From Mycobacterium ahvazicum (GTDB taxonomy: Bacteria > Actinomycetota > Actinomycetes > Mycobacteriales > Mycobacteriaceae), in the NCBI RefSeq assembly GCF_900176255.2, contig NZ_FXEG02000006.1:1-64000 (forward strand): a stretch of 64,000 nt of DNA, written 5' to 3'. This document shows, piece by piece, positions 43,796 to 52,174 of this stretch. Both the position numbers and the translations under genes were made by a program. The stretch's first letter is position 1. Each line of letters starts with the position of its first letter. The notes below the pieces were generated by a model. It saw nothing but the letters and a program-made list of their open reading frames with translations, did not search any database and had not been told where the DNA came from.

Positions 43796-44815
43796 TTAGT
43801 CGCGCTGTGCGAGTTCGCGGCTCGCGTCGAGATAGCTCATCGCCCCCCGGGATCCGGGGTCGTAATCGATGATCGTCATGCTGTAGCCGGGCGCCTCCGA
43901 AACCTTGACGCTGCGCGGGATGACGGTGCGCAGCACCTTGTCGCCGAAGTAGCGGCGCACCTCCTCCGCGACCTGATCGGCGAGCTTGGTCCGGCCGTCG
44001 TACATCGTCAGAATCACCGTCGCCACTTCCAGCTGCGGGTTGAGGTGCGCCTTCACCATCTCGATGTTCCGCATCAGCTGCGACACCCCTTCCAGGGCGT
44101 AGTACTCGCACTGAATCGGGATCATCACCTCGGGCGCCGCGACGAGAGCGTTGATCGTGAGCAGTCCCAGCGACGGCGGACAGTCCACGAAGACGTAGTC
44201 GAAGTCGAAGTGGTCCAGCTCCGCCAAAGCGTTACGCAATCGGTTCTCGCGCGCGACCATGCTCACCAATTCGATCTCGGCGCCTGCCAGGTCGATGGTC
44301 GACGGAACGCAGAAGAGTCGGTCGCTGTGCGGGCTGCGACGCAGCGCGGTCTCGATCGTCTCCTCGCCGAGAAGCACTTCGTAGGACGACGGTGTGCCCG
44401 ATTGCCGGTCGGTGATGCCCAGTGCCGTGCTCGCATTGCCTTGCGGATCGAGATCGATAACGAGCGTCTTGAGTCCCTGCAGCGCGAGCGCGGCGGCGAG
44501 ATTGACGGCGGTCGTGGTCTTCCCGACGCCACCCTTCTGGTTGGCGACGGTGAACACCCGACGATGTGCGGGGCGTGGCAGCGGCGGGTAGGTCGTGTGC
44601 AGCACCCGCATGGCGCGTTCCGCCGCGGCACCAATCGGGGTGTCAAATTCGTTCGATGTTTCACGTGAAACATCCGCCGTGGTGTCACTCGGCGATTCAT
44701 CCGCCAGGGGCGCCGTCTCGTCCGGCGCGAGTGGGGGCGCCAGGGGCGCCGGCGCCAACTGCGGGTGCTCGACGCTTGGACCCGAGGCTGTGGACCGATC
44801 CTGGGGCGAGCTCAT
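43796..44815 (-). CDS. parA: Chromosome-partitioning ATPase ParA
   Basis: A 339-residue ParA/Soj ATPase. The deviant Walker A is NQKGGVGKTTTAVNLA; LVIDLDPQGNAST and FVDCPPSLG are the Walker A' and B elements. A variable Pro/Ala-rich N-terminal tail of about 60 residues includes DVSRETS, encoded by a parS site at 44657. The start at 44815 overlaps the rsmG stop by four bases; a longer frame to 44917 exists but overlaps rsmG. Confidence 0.95.
   Translation of the reverse strand: MSSPQDRSTASGPSVEHPQLAPAPLAPPLAPDETAPLADESPSDTTADVSRETSNEFDTPIGAAAERAMRVLHTTYPPLPRPAHRRVFTVANQKGGVGKTTTAVNLAAALALQGLKTLVIDLDPQGNASTALGITDRQSGTPSSYEVLLGEETIETALRRSPHSDRLFCVPSTIDLAGAEIELVSMVARENRLRNALAELDHFDFDYVFVDCPPSLGLLTINALVAAPEVMIPIQCEYYALEGVSQLMRNIEMVKAHLNPQLEVATVILTMYDGRTKLADQVAEEVRRYFGDKVLRTVIPRSVKVSEAPGYSMTIIDYDPGSRGAMSYLDASRELAQRD
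44657..44672. promoter_or_regulatory. parS centromere site 1 (inside parA)
   Basis: A perfect copy of the 16-base palindrome TGTTTCACGTGAAACA bound by ParB. It lies in the N-terminal coding region of parA, where it encodes part of a variable linker. Confidence 0.97.
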
Positions 44816-45597
44816 CGCTTTCTCCTGTCCGCCCTTGGTGCCGACCCGCGTCGCGACCGCGTTGCGCGCTGCGCTACCACCACGGTTGCGGGCGGACGCA
44901 AATAGCTCGCGCCACATGTCACCACCCTGACATCAACTGCCTCCAGCGCGGCCATCCCACGCCGGTGTTCTTCGACTTCGTCGGGAGCGCGCTCCCCCTT
45001 GATCGCAATCATGCGTCCGCCCGGTCGTAGCAACGGCATGCTCCACTTCGTCAACTTGTCCAGCGCCGCGACTGCTCGCGAGACCGCGACATCGCGCTCG
45101 CCGAAACGCTTCCGTACCCCCGGCTCCTCGGCTCGGCCGCGCACCACTTCGACGGTTAACCCTAGTTCGGCAACGACCTCTTTGAGAAACTCGCTGCGGC
45201 GCAGAAGTGGTTCCAGAAGCGCGATATCCAAGTCGGGGCGCGCGATCGCCAACGGTATGCCCGGCAATCCCGCTCCGCTGCCGATGTCGACGATCCGCTC
45301 GCCCTCGTCGAGCAGTTCGGCGACGGCTGCACTATTTAATAGGTGGCGGTCCCAGACACGGTCGACCTCGCGGGGCCCCAGCAATCCGCGTTCGACGCCA
45401 GCCGTTGCGAGGATCTCCGCGTACGCCTGAGCGATGTCGAGCCGCGATCCGAAGATCTCGGCCGCCGCGGCCGGTGCATGACCCGGTCCGCCGGATGTCG
45501 ACTCGGTCGGAGCGCCGGTCGGCGATCCCGGCTCCACGGGCTCCGCTGCCGGCGCCACTGCCCGATCAGATCCGCCGACATGTTTCACGTGAAACAT
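44812..45597 (-). CDS. rsmG: 16S rRNA (guanine527-N7)-methyltransferase RsmG
   Basis: A 261-residue RsmG (GidB). A long Pro/Ala-rich N-terminal extension precedes the Rossmann methyltransferase with IVDIGSGAGLPGIPLAIARPD (SAM site) and DRHLLNSAAVAELL. It methylates G527 of 16S rRNA; loss confers low-level streptomycin resistance in mycobacteria. The start at 45597 (MFHVKHVG) is the classic RsmG beginning created by an overlapping parS site. A longer frame from 45666 is less likely. It is coupled to parA. Confidence 0.93.
   Translation of the reverse strand: MFHVKHVGGSDRAVAPAAEPVEPGSPTGAPTESTSGGPGHAPAAAAEIFGSRLDIAQAYAEILATAGVERGLLGPREVDRVWDRHLLNSAAVAELLDEGERIVDIGSGAGLPGIPLAIARPDLDIALLEPLLRRSEFLKEVVAELGLTVEVVRGRAEEPGVRKRFGERDVAVSRAVAALDKLTKWSMPLLRPGGRMIAIKGERAPDEVEEHRRGMAALEAVDVRVVTCGASYLRPPATVVVAQRATRSRRGSAPRADRRKR
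45581..45596. promoter_or_regulatory. parS centromere site 2 (at rsmG start)
   Basis: A second perfect copy of TGTTTCACGTGAAACA, overlapping the rsmG start codon and encoding FHVKH. It lies 924 bases from site 1, so ParB can spread between them near the origin. Confidence 0.97.
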
Positions 45598-45666
45598 TCC
45601 TCCGGTCTTCGGATCTACAGCACCGTGCGCGCGGGGGTGAACTACACCGCTGTAACCCGGTCCCAA

Positions 45667-46233
45667 CTAGTCGTGCAGCACAACAACGCGACGGCTCGGC
45701 TCCACGCCTTCGCTCTCGCTGTGGACGCCGGCCACCGCGGCGACGGCGTCGTGGACGATCTTTCGCTCGAACGGAGTCATCGGCTTGAGTTCTTCACGCT
45801 CGCCGCTCTCCAGCACGCGTCGCGCGACCTTGTCGCCCAACGCGGCCAATTCTTCGCGGCGCCGCCGGCGCCAACTCGCGACGTCGAGCATCAGCCGGCT
45901 GCGCACGCCAGTCTTTTGGTGAACCGCCAGTCGGGTGAGCTCCTGCAGTGCATCGAGCACCTCGCCGCCGCGACCGACCAACTTGTTCAGGTCGTCGCTG
46001 CCGTCGATGCTGACGACCGCGCGGTTGCCCTCGACATCGAGATCGATGTCACCGTCGAAGTCGAGCAGATCCAACAGCTCTTCCAGATAGTCGCCGGCGA
46101 TCTCGCCCTCGGCGACCACCCGCTCCTCCAGGTCGTCGCCCTCGTCGGCACCGGTCTCCGCCGCCGTCGACTCCTCGTCCTCGACCGCCACTTGGGTGTC
46201 CAACTCGCGTTCGGTGGTGTCAGCGTCCGTCAT
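45667..46233 (-). CDS. Jag/SpoIIIJ-associated KH-R3H RNA-binding protein
   Basis: A 188-residue homologue of Rv3920c. An acidic N-terminal tail (about 1-45) precedes a KH-like domain (GRGGEVLDALQELTRLAV) and a C-terminal R3H domain (PMTPFERKIVHDAVAAV and SEGVEPSRRVVV). Jag/KhpB proteins bind RNA and in other bacteria affect cell division and envelope. The gene is in the conserved rpmH-rnpA-yidD-yidC-jag-rsmG order. The start is set at 46233 (MTDADTTE); 46251 is an alternative. Confidence 0.92.
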   Translation of the reverse strand: MTDADTTERELDTQVAVEDEESTAAETGADEGDDLEERVVAEGEIAGDYLEELLDLLDFDGDIDLDVEGNRAVVSIDGSDDLNKLVGRGGEVLDALQELTRLAVHQKTGVRSRLMLDVASWRRRRREELAALGDKVARRVLESGEREELKPMTPFERKIVHDAVAAVAGVHSESEGVEPSRRVVVLHD

Positions 46234-46317
46234 TTTCTCTCCCTCATCCATGGGTCCGTCCCTGTCTCATTCGGGTCACTCTCCGGAGACGGCCCGGTAA
46301 AGCTGTGGCGCTATTCG

Positions 46318-47430
46318 TCAGCGCTTCCGCCGTTTCGGTCGTGCCCCTGGCCGGGGCGTGCGGCTGGCCGGACCGTCCGTGCTGCCGGTCGTATCCGGTT
46401 TGTCGGGCGCCGCTTCCGTTGTCTTTCCATCGGCCACGTCAGGCCGCGCGTCTGCCTTCGGGGCACCGCCGTCGTCAACCGTCGACGCGCCGTTGCCGCC
46501 CGGCGCCGCCTTGCGCTTCGGCTTGGCTCCGGGCAACGGTGCGTTGGCAGCCCGGCGTTCCAGCACCTCTTGCTTCTTGGCCTCGTCCTCTTTCTCAATC
46601 ATGTTGAAGACGTAGTGCTGCTGCCCGAACGTCCAGATGTTGTTCGAGAACCAATACAGGATGATCGCCAGCGGAAGGAACGGACCACCGACGACGACAC
46701 CGAGGGGAAACACGTACAGCGCGAGCTTGTTCATCATCGCGGTCTGAGGATTCGCGGCCGCTTCCGCACTTTGGCGGGCAATCGATGCGCGGCTGTTGAA
46801 ATACGTGGCGACGCCGGCAAGCAACATGACCGGCGCACCGACCAAGATGACGGAGGGGCGGCTGAAGTCGATGAAGGCGTCCAACCCGGTGCGCTGCGTC
46901 ATGGATGCCCCGATCGGCGCACCGAACAGATTCGCGTCCAGGAAATGCCCGACGTCGGTCGGGCTGAACACGTAGTTGCCCGTCAATCGGTTCTGGATCA
47001 CCGACATCTGTGGCTGGCCGAAGCCGCCCGTCGTGCGGTTGAAGGAACGCAACACGTGATACAGGCCGAGAAACACCGGGATCTGAGCGAGCATCGGCAA
47101 GCAGCCGAGAATCGGATTGAATCCGTGCTCGCGTTGCAGCTTCTGCATCTCGAGCGCCATCCGCTGACGATCCTTGCCGTACTTCTTCTGCAGTGCCTTG
47201 ATCTGTGGCTGCAGTTCTTGCATCTGGCGGGTGGTGCGGATCTGGCGCACGAACGGCTTGTAGAGCAGCGCCCGCAACGTGAAGACGAGGAACATCACCG
47301 ACAGGGCCCAGGCGAAGAAGTTCGAGGGCCCGAGCAGTGCCGCGAACAGCTTGTACCAAACCCACATGATCCACGACACCGGGTAGTAGACGAAGTCGAG
47401 GCTAAACAGATCAAACGACAAAAGATTCAC
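46318..47430 (-). CDS. yidC: Membrane protein insertase YidC
   Basis: A 370-residue insertase (Rv3921c homologue) that places proteins into the inner membrane with or without Sec. The membrane core includes YYPVSWIMWVWYKLF, FFAWALSVMFLVFTLRALLY, the coiled cytoplasmic loop with QELQPQIKALQKKYGKDRQ, FNPILGCLPMLAQIPVFLGLY and a C-terminal helix pair. The tail is long, basic and proline/alanine-rich. GTG 47430 (VNLLSFDLFSLDF) is chosen by similarity; it overlaps yidD by 20 bases. Confidence 0.95.
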   Translation of the reverse strand: MNLLSFDLFSLDFVYYPVSWIMWVWYKLFAALLGPSNFFAWALSVMFLVFTLRALLYKPFVRQIRTTRQMQELQPQIKALQKKYGKDRQRMALEMQKLQREHGFNPILGCLPMLAQIPVFLGLYHVLRSFNRTTGGFGQPQMSVIQNRLTGNYVFSPTDVGHFLDANLFGAPIGASMTQRTGLDAFIDFSRPSVILVGAPVMLLAGVATYFNSRASIARQSAEAAANPQTAMMNKLALYVFPLGVVVGGPFLPLAIILYWFSNNIWTFGQQHYVFNMIEKEDEAKKQEVLERRAANAPLPGAKPKRKAAPGGNGASTVDDGGAPKADARPDVADGKTTEAAPDKPDTTGSTDGPASRTPRPGARPKRRKR

Positions 47431-47773
47431 TCTCCCCTCGCGGCGCCGGGACGTCCCCGACGGCGCTGGTGTCTGCAAAGTCCACCCGGCAGCCCCGCTC
47501 TACCGAGGCGCGTTCCGGTATCGGGTCCCATCCTCCCCGATGCCACGGCCCGCACTTGGCGAGCCTGACCGCCGCCAGCCAGCTACCGCGAATCAACCCG
47601 TATTCGGTAAGAGCCTCTACGGCGTACTGACTACAGGTCGGCATGAAGCGACATGTCGCCGGTCGCAGCGGGGAGACCATATGCCGGTACAGCTGAATCA
47701 GGAAAACCAGACCGCGCACCACGGTCCGGCTCGCGCTGCCCAGTCCCGAGCGCACCGGCGCCGTGACGGTCAC
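47411..47773 (-). CDS. yidD: Membrane protein insertion efficiency factor YidD
   Basis: A 120-residue YidD (Rv3922c homologue, same length). The signature LVFLIQLYRHMVSPLRPATCRF and YAVEALTEYGLIRGSWLA includes the conserved cysteines in CRFMPTCSQYA and HRGGWDP. An amphipathic N-terminal helix associates with the membrane. The gene overlaps rnpA by four bases and yidC by 20. Confidence 0.95.
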   Translation of the reverse strand: MTVTAPVRSGLGSASRTVVRGLVFLIQLYRHMVSPLRPATCRFMPTCSQYAVEALTEYGLIRGSWLAAVRLAKCGPWHRGGWDPIPERASVERGCRVDFADTSAVGDVPAPRGESESFVV

Positions 47774-48135
47774 TGGTCAGTCCCCGCACGTTCGAAGGCG
47801 CGCCGCAGACCCTTGCGCAACTCCTGCTCCAACCGCGCCGACGACACCTGCCGACTACTCGGCAGCGCCCGGATAACCACCCGGTCGTGTCGATGAAGAT
47901 CAGGCAACATGCCCCGGACAGCGTGGCGGAGCCGACGCGAAACCCGGTGGCGGTCGACCGCCGAGCCGACCGACTTCGCGACGATCAACCCCACGCGTGG
48001 ACCCGGTTCGTCATCGTCTTCCCGGCGTACGTGGACGACGAGATCGGGCTGCGCGGTGCGCATCCCCTTCTTCACTGTCGCGTCGAATTCCCGTGACCGC
48101 CTCATGCGGTTGCGCGCGGGAAGCACCGCCAACAC
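47770..48135 (-). CDS. rnpA: Ribonuclease P protein component
   Basis: A 121-residue protein subunit of RNase P, which matures the 5' end of tRNAs. It starts MLAVLPARNRMRRSREFDA. The conserved basic helix is VGSAVDRHRVSRRLRHAVR, corresponding to the RNR motif, and PRVGLIVAKSV precedes it. It follows rpmH by only 14 bases, in the usual order. Confidence 0.95.
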   Translation of the reverse strand: MLAVLPARNRMRRSREFDATVKKGMRTAQPDLVVHVRREDDDEPGPRVGLIVAKSVGSAVDRHRVSRRLRHAVRGMLPDLHRHDRVVIRALPSSRQVSSARLEQELRKGLRRAFERAGTDQ

Positions 48136-48149
48136 GCCTGTCGGTCAGA

Positions 48150-48293
48150 TCAGGCAGATAGCGCGCGACGACCCTTGCGGCGCCGGCCGGACACGATGGC
48201 GCGCCCAGCCCGAGTGCGCATCCGCAAGCGGAAACCGTGCACACGAGCACGGCGCCGGTTGTTCGGCTGGAAAGTCCGCTTGCCCTTGGCCAC
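48150..48293 (-). CDS. rpmH: 50S ribosomal protein L34
   Basis: A 47-residue L34 protein with the family sequence KRTFQPNNRRRARVHGFRLR and a C-terminus ending RRALSA. It begins with GTG 48293. It is too short for most gene finders' length limits but is unmistakable by sequence and by position between rnpA and the dnaA upstream region. Confidence 0.96.
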   Translation of the reverse strand: MAKGKRTFQPNNRRRARVHGFRLRMRTRAGRAIVSGRRRKGRRALSA

Positions 48294-48916
48294 GGCGTTC
48301 TCCTCGTTCTGTCTCGCTAGAAGCTTGTCCCCGCCGTCCGGCCGGTCACGTTCAGCTCAGCTGGATTGCGTCGTGACTCGGTCGAAAAGTGGTTCTTGCT
48401 GCTGGCCGGCGCGGTCCCCGGGCGAATTACTTCCCGGTCGCAGCCGTATCGCCGACTTTCGGGCGACTGTATGAGGGTACTGACGAGCGTTGCCTTGGTC
48501 AAACCTGGCCTGCCCCAACGAACCCGCTACCACCCAAGTTGAGATTTTGGCTGCCGGCGCGGGCGATCGGCACGACATCATCGACAAGCCGCAGCACGCC
48601 CCGATGAACTCTAAAGAACGCGACTGGAATACAACAGAACTGTTGGCAGCCGCACGGAAAACTGTTAGCTTCGGGCAATGCTGTTTCAGAGTCGGAACGG
48701 CGCTCGACAACGAAGCATGATGGCGGATCTACTCGCTGTGCAGACGACCTGACCGGGGTTGTCTCAGCCCGCGGATCGCGAGCCGTCGCCAGTAGGTTGC
48801 GGCCCGTGTACGTCTATCCTGTCCACACCTGTGTATAACTATGTGGACAGTTGCTTTGTCGCCAAGCGTGGTTTGTGGCTCGACCCGGGACGTTCTAGAA
48901 CCAGGGAGATGCGTCG
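48294..48916. promoter_or_regulatory. rpmH-dnaA intergenic region (divergent promoters)
   Basis: About 620 bases without a credible gene between divergent rpmH and dnaA. It should hold promoters for both. Two DnaA-box-like sites lie near the dnaA end (48819-48850), and the sequence becomes AT-richer around 48810-48850. Small open frames here show no family similarity. Confidence 0.75.
48819..48850. promoter_or_regulatory. Inverted pair of DnaA boxes upstream of dnaA
   Basis: CTGTCCACA at 48819-48827 and its reverse complement TGTGGACAG at 48842-48850 each match the mycobacterial DnaA box TTGTCCACA at 8 of 9 positions. They flank an AT-rich spacer about 67 bases before the dnaA start, consistent with autoregulation of dnaA. 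Confidence 0.65.
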
Positions 48917-50437
48917 TTGACCGATGACTCCGGTTCTGGTTTCACGACAGTGTGGAATGCGGTCGTCTCTGAACTCAACGGCGATTCCGACACAGACGGT
49001 CTGGGCAATCGCGCGACGCTTGTCACCCCGCTCACTCCGCAGCAGCGCGCGTGGCTCAATCTTGTTCAGCCGCTGACGATCGTCGAGGGGTTTGCCCTGC
49101 TGTCGGTGCCAAGTAGTTTCGTACAAAACGAAATCGAACGGCATCTGCGCACCCCGATCACCGATGCACTCAGCCGCCGGCTCGGGCAGCAGATACAGCT
49201 CGGGGTCCGTATCGCTCCGCCGGCCGATGACGCCGACGACGCAGCCTTTCCGCCGGGTGACACCTTCGCCGAGGACATCGGTCTAGAAACGTCAAGTGAC
49301 GCCGACGAGGCCGACGAAAACGGTGAAGCGATCGGCGTCGAACAGAGCTGGCCCAACTATTTCGCCGAACGTCCACACAGCACCGACTCCGCCGCGGCCG
49401 CCGGCGGGACCAGTCTCAACCGGCGCTACACCTTCGAGACTTTCGTCATCGGTGCCTCCAATCGCTTCGCCCATGCCGCGGCCCTGGCCATCGCCGAAGC
49501 GCCGGCGCGTGCCTACAACCCGTTGTTCATCTGGGGTGAGTCCGGCCTCGGCAAGACCCACTTGTTGCATGCCGCAGGCAATTACGCGCAGCGACTGTTC
49601 CCCGGCATGCGCGTGAAGTACGTATCGACCGAGGAATTCACCAACGACTTCATCAACTCGCTTCGCGACGATCGCAAGGTCGCGTTCAAGCGCAGCTACC
49701 GCGACGTCGACGTACTGCTGGTGGATGACATTCAGTTCATCGAGGGCAAGGAAGGTATCCAGGAAGAGTTCTTCCACACCTTCAACACGTTGCACAACGC
49801 CAACAAGCAGATCGTCATCTCGTCGGACCGGCCGCCCAAACAGCTCGCCACTCTGGAAGACCGGCTGCGAACACGCTTCGAGTGGGGACTGATCACCGAC
49901 GTCCAGCCACCGGAACTGGAAACCCGCATCGCGATTCTGCGCAAGAAGGCCCAGATGGAACGGCTTGCGGTCCCCGACGATGTCCTCGAGCTCATCGCCA
50001 GCAGCATCGAGCGCAACATTCGCGAACTCGAGGGAGCCCTGATCCGGGTCACCGCGTTCGCCTCGCTGAACAAGACGCCAATCGACAAGTCCTTGGCCGA
50101 GATCGTCCTGCGCGATCTGATCGCTGATGCCAGCACGATGCAAATCAGCGCGGCGACCATCATGGCCGCCACCGCCGAATACTTCGACACCACCGTCGAG
50201 GAGTTACGCGGTCCCGGCAAGACCCGAGCCCTGGCTCAGTCGCGGCAGATCGCCATGTATCTGTGCCGCGAGCTCACCGATCTTTCATTGCCCAAGATCG
50301 GCCAGGCGTTCGGCCGCGACCACACCACGGTCATGTATGCACAGCGAAAGATCTTGTCCGAAATGGCCGAGCGGCGTGAGGTGTTCGATCACGTCAAAGA
50401 ACTCACCACTCGGATTCGGCAGCGCTCCAAGCGCTGA
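48917..50437 (+). CDS. dnaA: Chromosomal replication initiator DnaA
   Basis: A 506-residue DnaA starting at TTG 48917 (LTDDSGSGFTTVW), as in M. tuberculosis. Domain I is at the N-terminus and an acidic variable domain II covers about 100-165. The AAA+ domain III has Walker A WGESGLGKTHLLHA and Walker B VDVLLVDDIQFIEG. Domain IV has the DnaA-box-binding signature GRDHTTVMYAQRKI near the C-terminus. It melts oriC and loads the helicase. Confidence 0.97.
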   Translation: MTDDSGSGFTTVWNAVVSELNGDSDTDGLGNRATLVTPLTPQQRAWLNLVQPLTIVEGFALLSVPSSFVQNEIERHLRTPITDALSRRLGQQIQLGVRIAPPADDADDAAFPPGDTFAEDIGLETSSDADEADENGEAIGVEQSWPNYFAERPHSTDSAAAAGGTSLNRRYTFETFVIGASNRFAHAAALAIAEAPARAYNPLFIWGESGLGKTHLLHAAGNYAQRLFPGMRVKYVSTEEFTNDFINSLRDDRKVAFKRSYRDVDVLLVDDIQFIEGKEGIQEEFFHTFNTLHNANKQIVISSDRPPKQLATLEDRLRTRFEWGLITDVQPPELETRIAILRKKAQMERLAVPDDVLELIASSIERNIRELEGALIRVTAFASLNKTPIDKSLAEIVLRDLIADASTMQISAATIMAATAEYFDTTVEELRGPGKTRALAQSRQIAMYLCRELTDLSLPKIGQAFGRDHTTVMYAQRKILSEMAERREVFDHVKELTTRIRQRSKR

Positions 50438-50974
50438 TTCTGCGGTTTCGGCCACCGCGCGCCAAACTTTTTCCAAAAAACTTCCCACACGTCCGTAACT
50501 CCAGTCACAGCGGAGCGATGTGCGCAGCATTGTGTACAAACGTCCCAAACAACAGTGCAGCAATCGGCCGTGACGTGCACACCCCTGCCCCATCCCCAGT
50601 GGCCCAACATCGACTACACAGTTACCCACGCCGTCATCCACAAGCCGATCGACGCGCTAGCTGGGCGGGGCCGGACCTGTCCCCAGATTGCACAGGCCTT
50701 AATACTGGTACTGAGATCTATCCGTTGTTTCTTCTTTGAAGAACAGCTTTGGGGACGCGTCGCTGCACAGCGCTCGCGGACCTCTCGTTGACTCGGCTTG
50801 TCGGCCTTCACGATTAGCTTTCAAGATGGGCGCAGAAGCTCTACGGTTGTGATTCGACTCCCGTTGCGGACGTCGTGGCAGGTGCGTCGCCGCGGCCGTT
50901 CGTTGCGGGGCCCAAGCTGGCGGGGCGAGAAGCCGGCTACCGGATTTTGAACTTTGGGTAGGTGAAGGGACGCT
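50438..50974. other. oriC: Replication origin oriC (dnaA-dnaN intergenic region)
   Basis: The 537 bases between dnaA and dnaN, where mycobacterial oriC is located, contain no gene. Candidate DnaA boxes include TCATCCACA at 50634-50642 and several TNNCCCAC/CCCCA relatives around 50585-50690. An AT-richer stretch at about 50697-50745 is a candidate unwinding element. Box strength has not been tested. The GC skew change expected here cannot be computed by eye. Confidence 0.85.
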
Positions 50975-52174
50975 ATGGACGTGGCGACGACAAGTGCTGG
51001 TCTCACCGATCTGAAGTTTCGCCTGGTCCGAGAATCTTTCGCCGACGCGGTGTCGTGGGTTGCGAAGAATCTGCCGAGCCGGCCGGCGGTTCCCGTTCTT
51101 TCCGGCGTGCTGCTCACCGGTTCGGATGAGGGCTTGACGATCTCGGGATTCGACTACGAAGTTTCGGCCGAAGCACAGATCCCAGCCGAAATCGCTTCTC
51201 CGGGAAGCGTTTTGGTGTCGGGACGGCTGTTATCCGATATCACCAGGGCGTTGCCGGACAAGCCGATCGATTTCTACGTCGACGGCAGTCGTGTCGCGTT
51301 GACATGCGGCAGCGCCAAGTTCTCGTTGCCGACGATGGCGGTCGAGGATTACCCGACGCTGCCGACGCTGCCCGAAGAGACCGGAAGCTTGCCGTCGGAT
51401 TTGTTCGCCGAGGCGATCAGCCAGGTCGCGATTGCCGCCGGCCGGGATGACACGTTGCCGATGCTGACCGGCATTCGGGTCGAGATCTCGGGTGAGACGG
51501 TGGTTTTGGCCGCGACCGACCGGTTCCGTCTGGCGGTTCGCGAGCTGACGTGGTCGGCGTTGTCACCCGACATCGAGGCGGCCGTGCTGGTGCCGGCGAA
51601 GACGCTGGCTGAGGCCGCGAAGACAGGAACGGACGGTTCCGAGGTTCGGTTGTCATTGGGGGCGGGCAGCGGGGTCGGCAAAGAGGGATTGCTCGGGATC
51701 AGCGGCAACGGCAAGCGCAGCACCACGCGACTGCTGGATGCGGAGTTCCCGAAGTTTCGTCAGCTGCTGCCGGCTGAGCACACCGCGGTCGCGACGATCA
51801 ACGTGGCCGAGCTGACCGAGGCCATCAAGCTGGTTGCGTTGGTGGCGGACCGGGGTGCACAGGTGCGCATGGAATTCGCCGAGGGGCAGTTGCGGCTCTC
51901 GGCCGGCGCCGACGATGTCGGTCGCGCCGAGGAAGAACTCGCGGTCGATTTCTCGGGCGAACCGTTGACGATCGCGTTCAATCCGACCTACCTGACCGAC
52001 GGACTCAGCTCGGTGAAGGCCGACCGGGTGTCGTTTGGCTTCACCACCCCGGGTAAGCCGGCGTTGCTGCGTCCGGCATTTGACGACGACAGCCATCCAA
52101 CGGGCACCGGTCCGTTCTCCGCGTTACCGACGGATTACGTTTACCTGCTGATGCCAGTTCGGTTGCCCGGATAG
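50975..52174 (+). CDS. dnaN: DNA polymerase III beta sliding clamp
   Basis: A 399-residue beta clamp made of three similar domains. Recognisable parts are KFRLVRESFADAVSWVAKNLPSRP-like domain I (residues about 12-35), GRDDTLPMLTGIRVEI, and the C-terminal PTGTGPFSALPTDYVYLLMPVRLPG region with the conserved MPxRL end. It tethers the polymerase to DNA. ATG 50975 is followed immediately at the far end by recF with no spacing. Confidence 0.96.
   Translation: MDVATTSAGLTDLKFRLVRESFADAVSWVAKNLPSRPAVPVLSGVLLTGSDEGLTISGFDYEVSAEAQIPAEIASPGSVLVSGRLLSDITRALPDKPIDFYVDGSRVALTCGSAKFSLPTMAVEDYPTLPTLPEETGSLPSDLFAEAISQVAIAAGRDDTLPMLTGIRVEISGETVVLAATDRFRLAVRELTWSALSPDIEAAVLVPAKTLAEAAKTGTDGSEVRLSLGAGSGVGKEGLLGISGNGKRSTTRLLDAEFPKFRQLLPAEHTAVATINVAELTEAIKLVALVADRGAQVRMEFAEGQLRLSAGADDVGRAEEELAVDFSGEPLTIAFNPTYLTDGLSSVKADRVSFGFTTPGKPALLRPAFDDDSHPTGTGPFSALPTDYVYLLMPVRLPG

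Noticed and set aside
42789..44111. parB starting at 44111 (440 residues)
   Set aside because: The extension overlaps parA and is unlike ParB; ATG 43772 is the conserved start.
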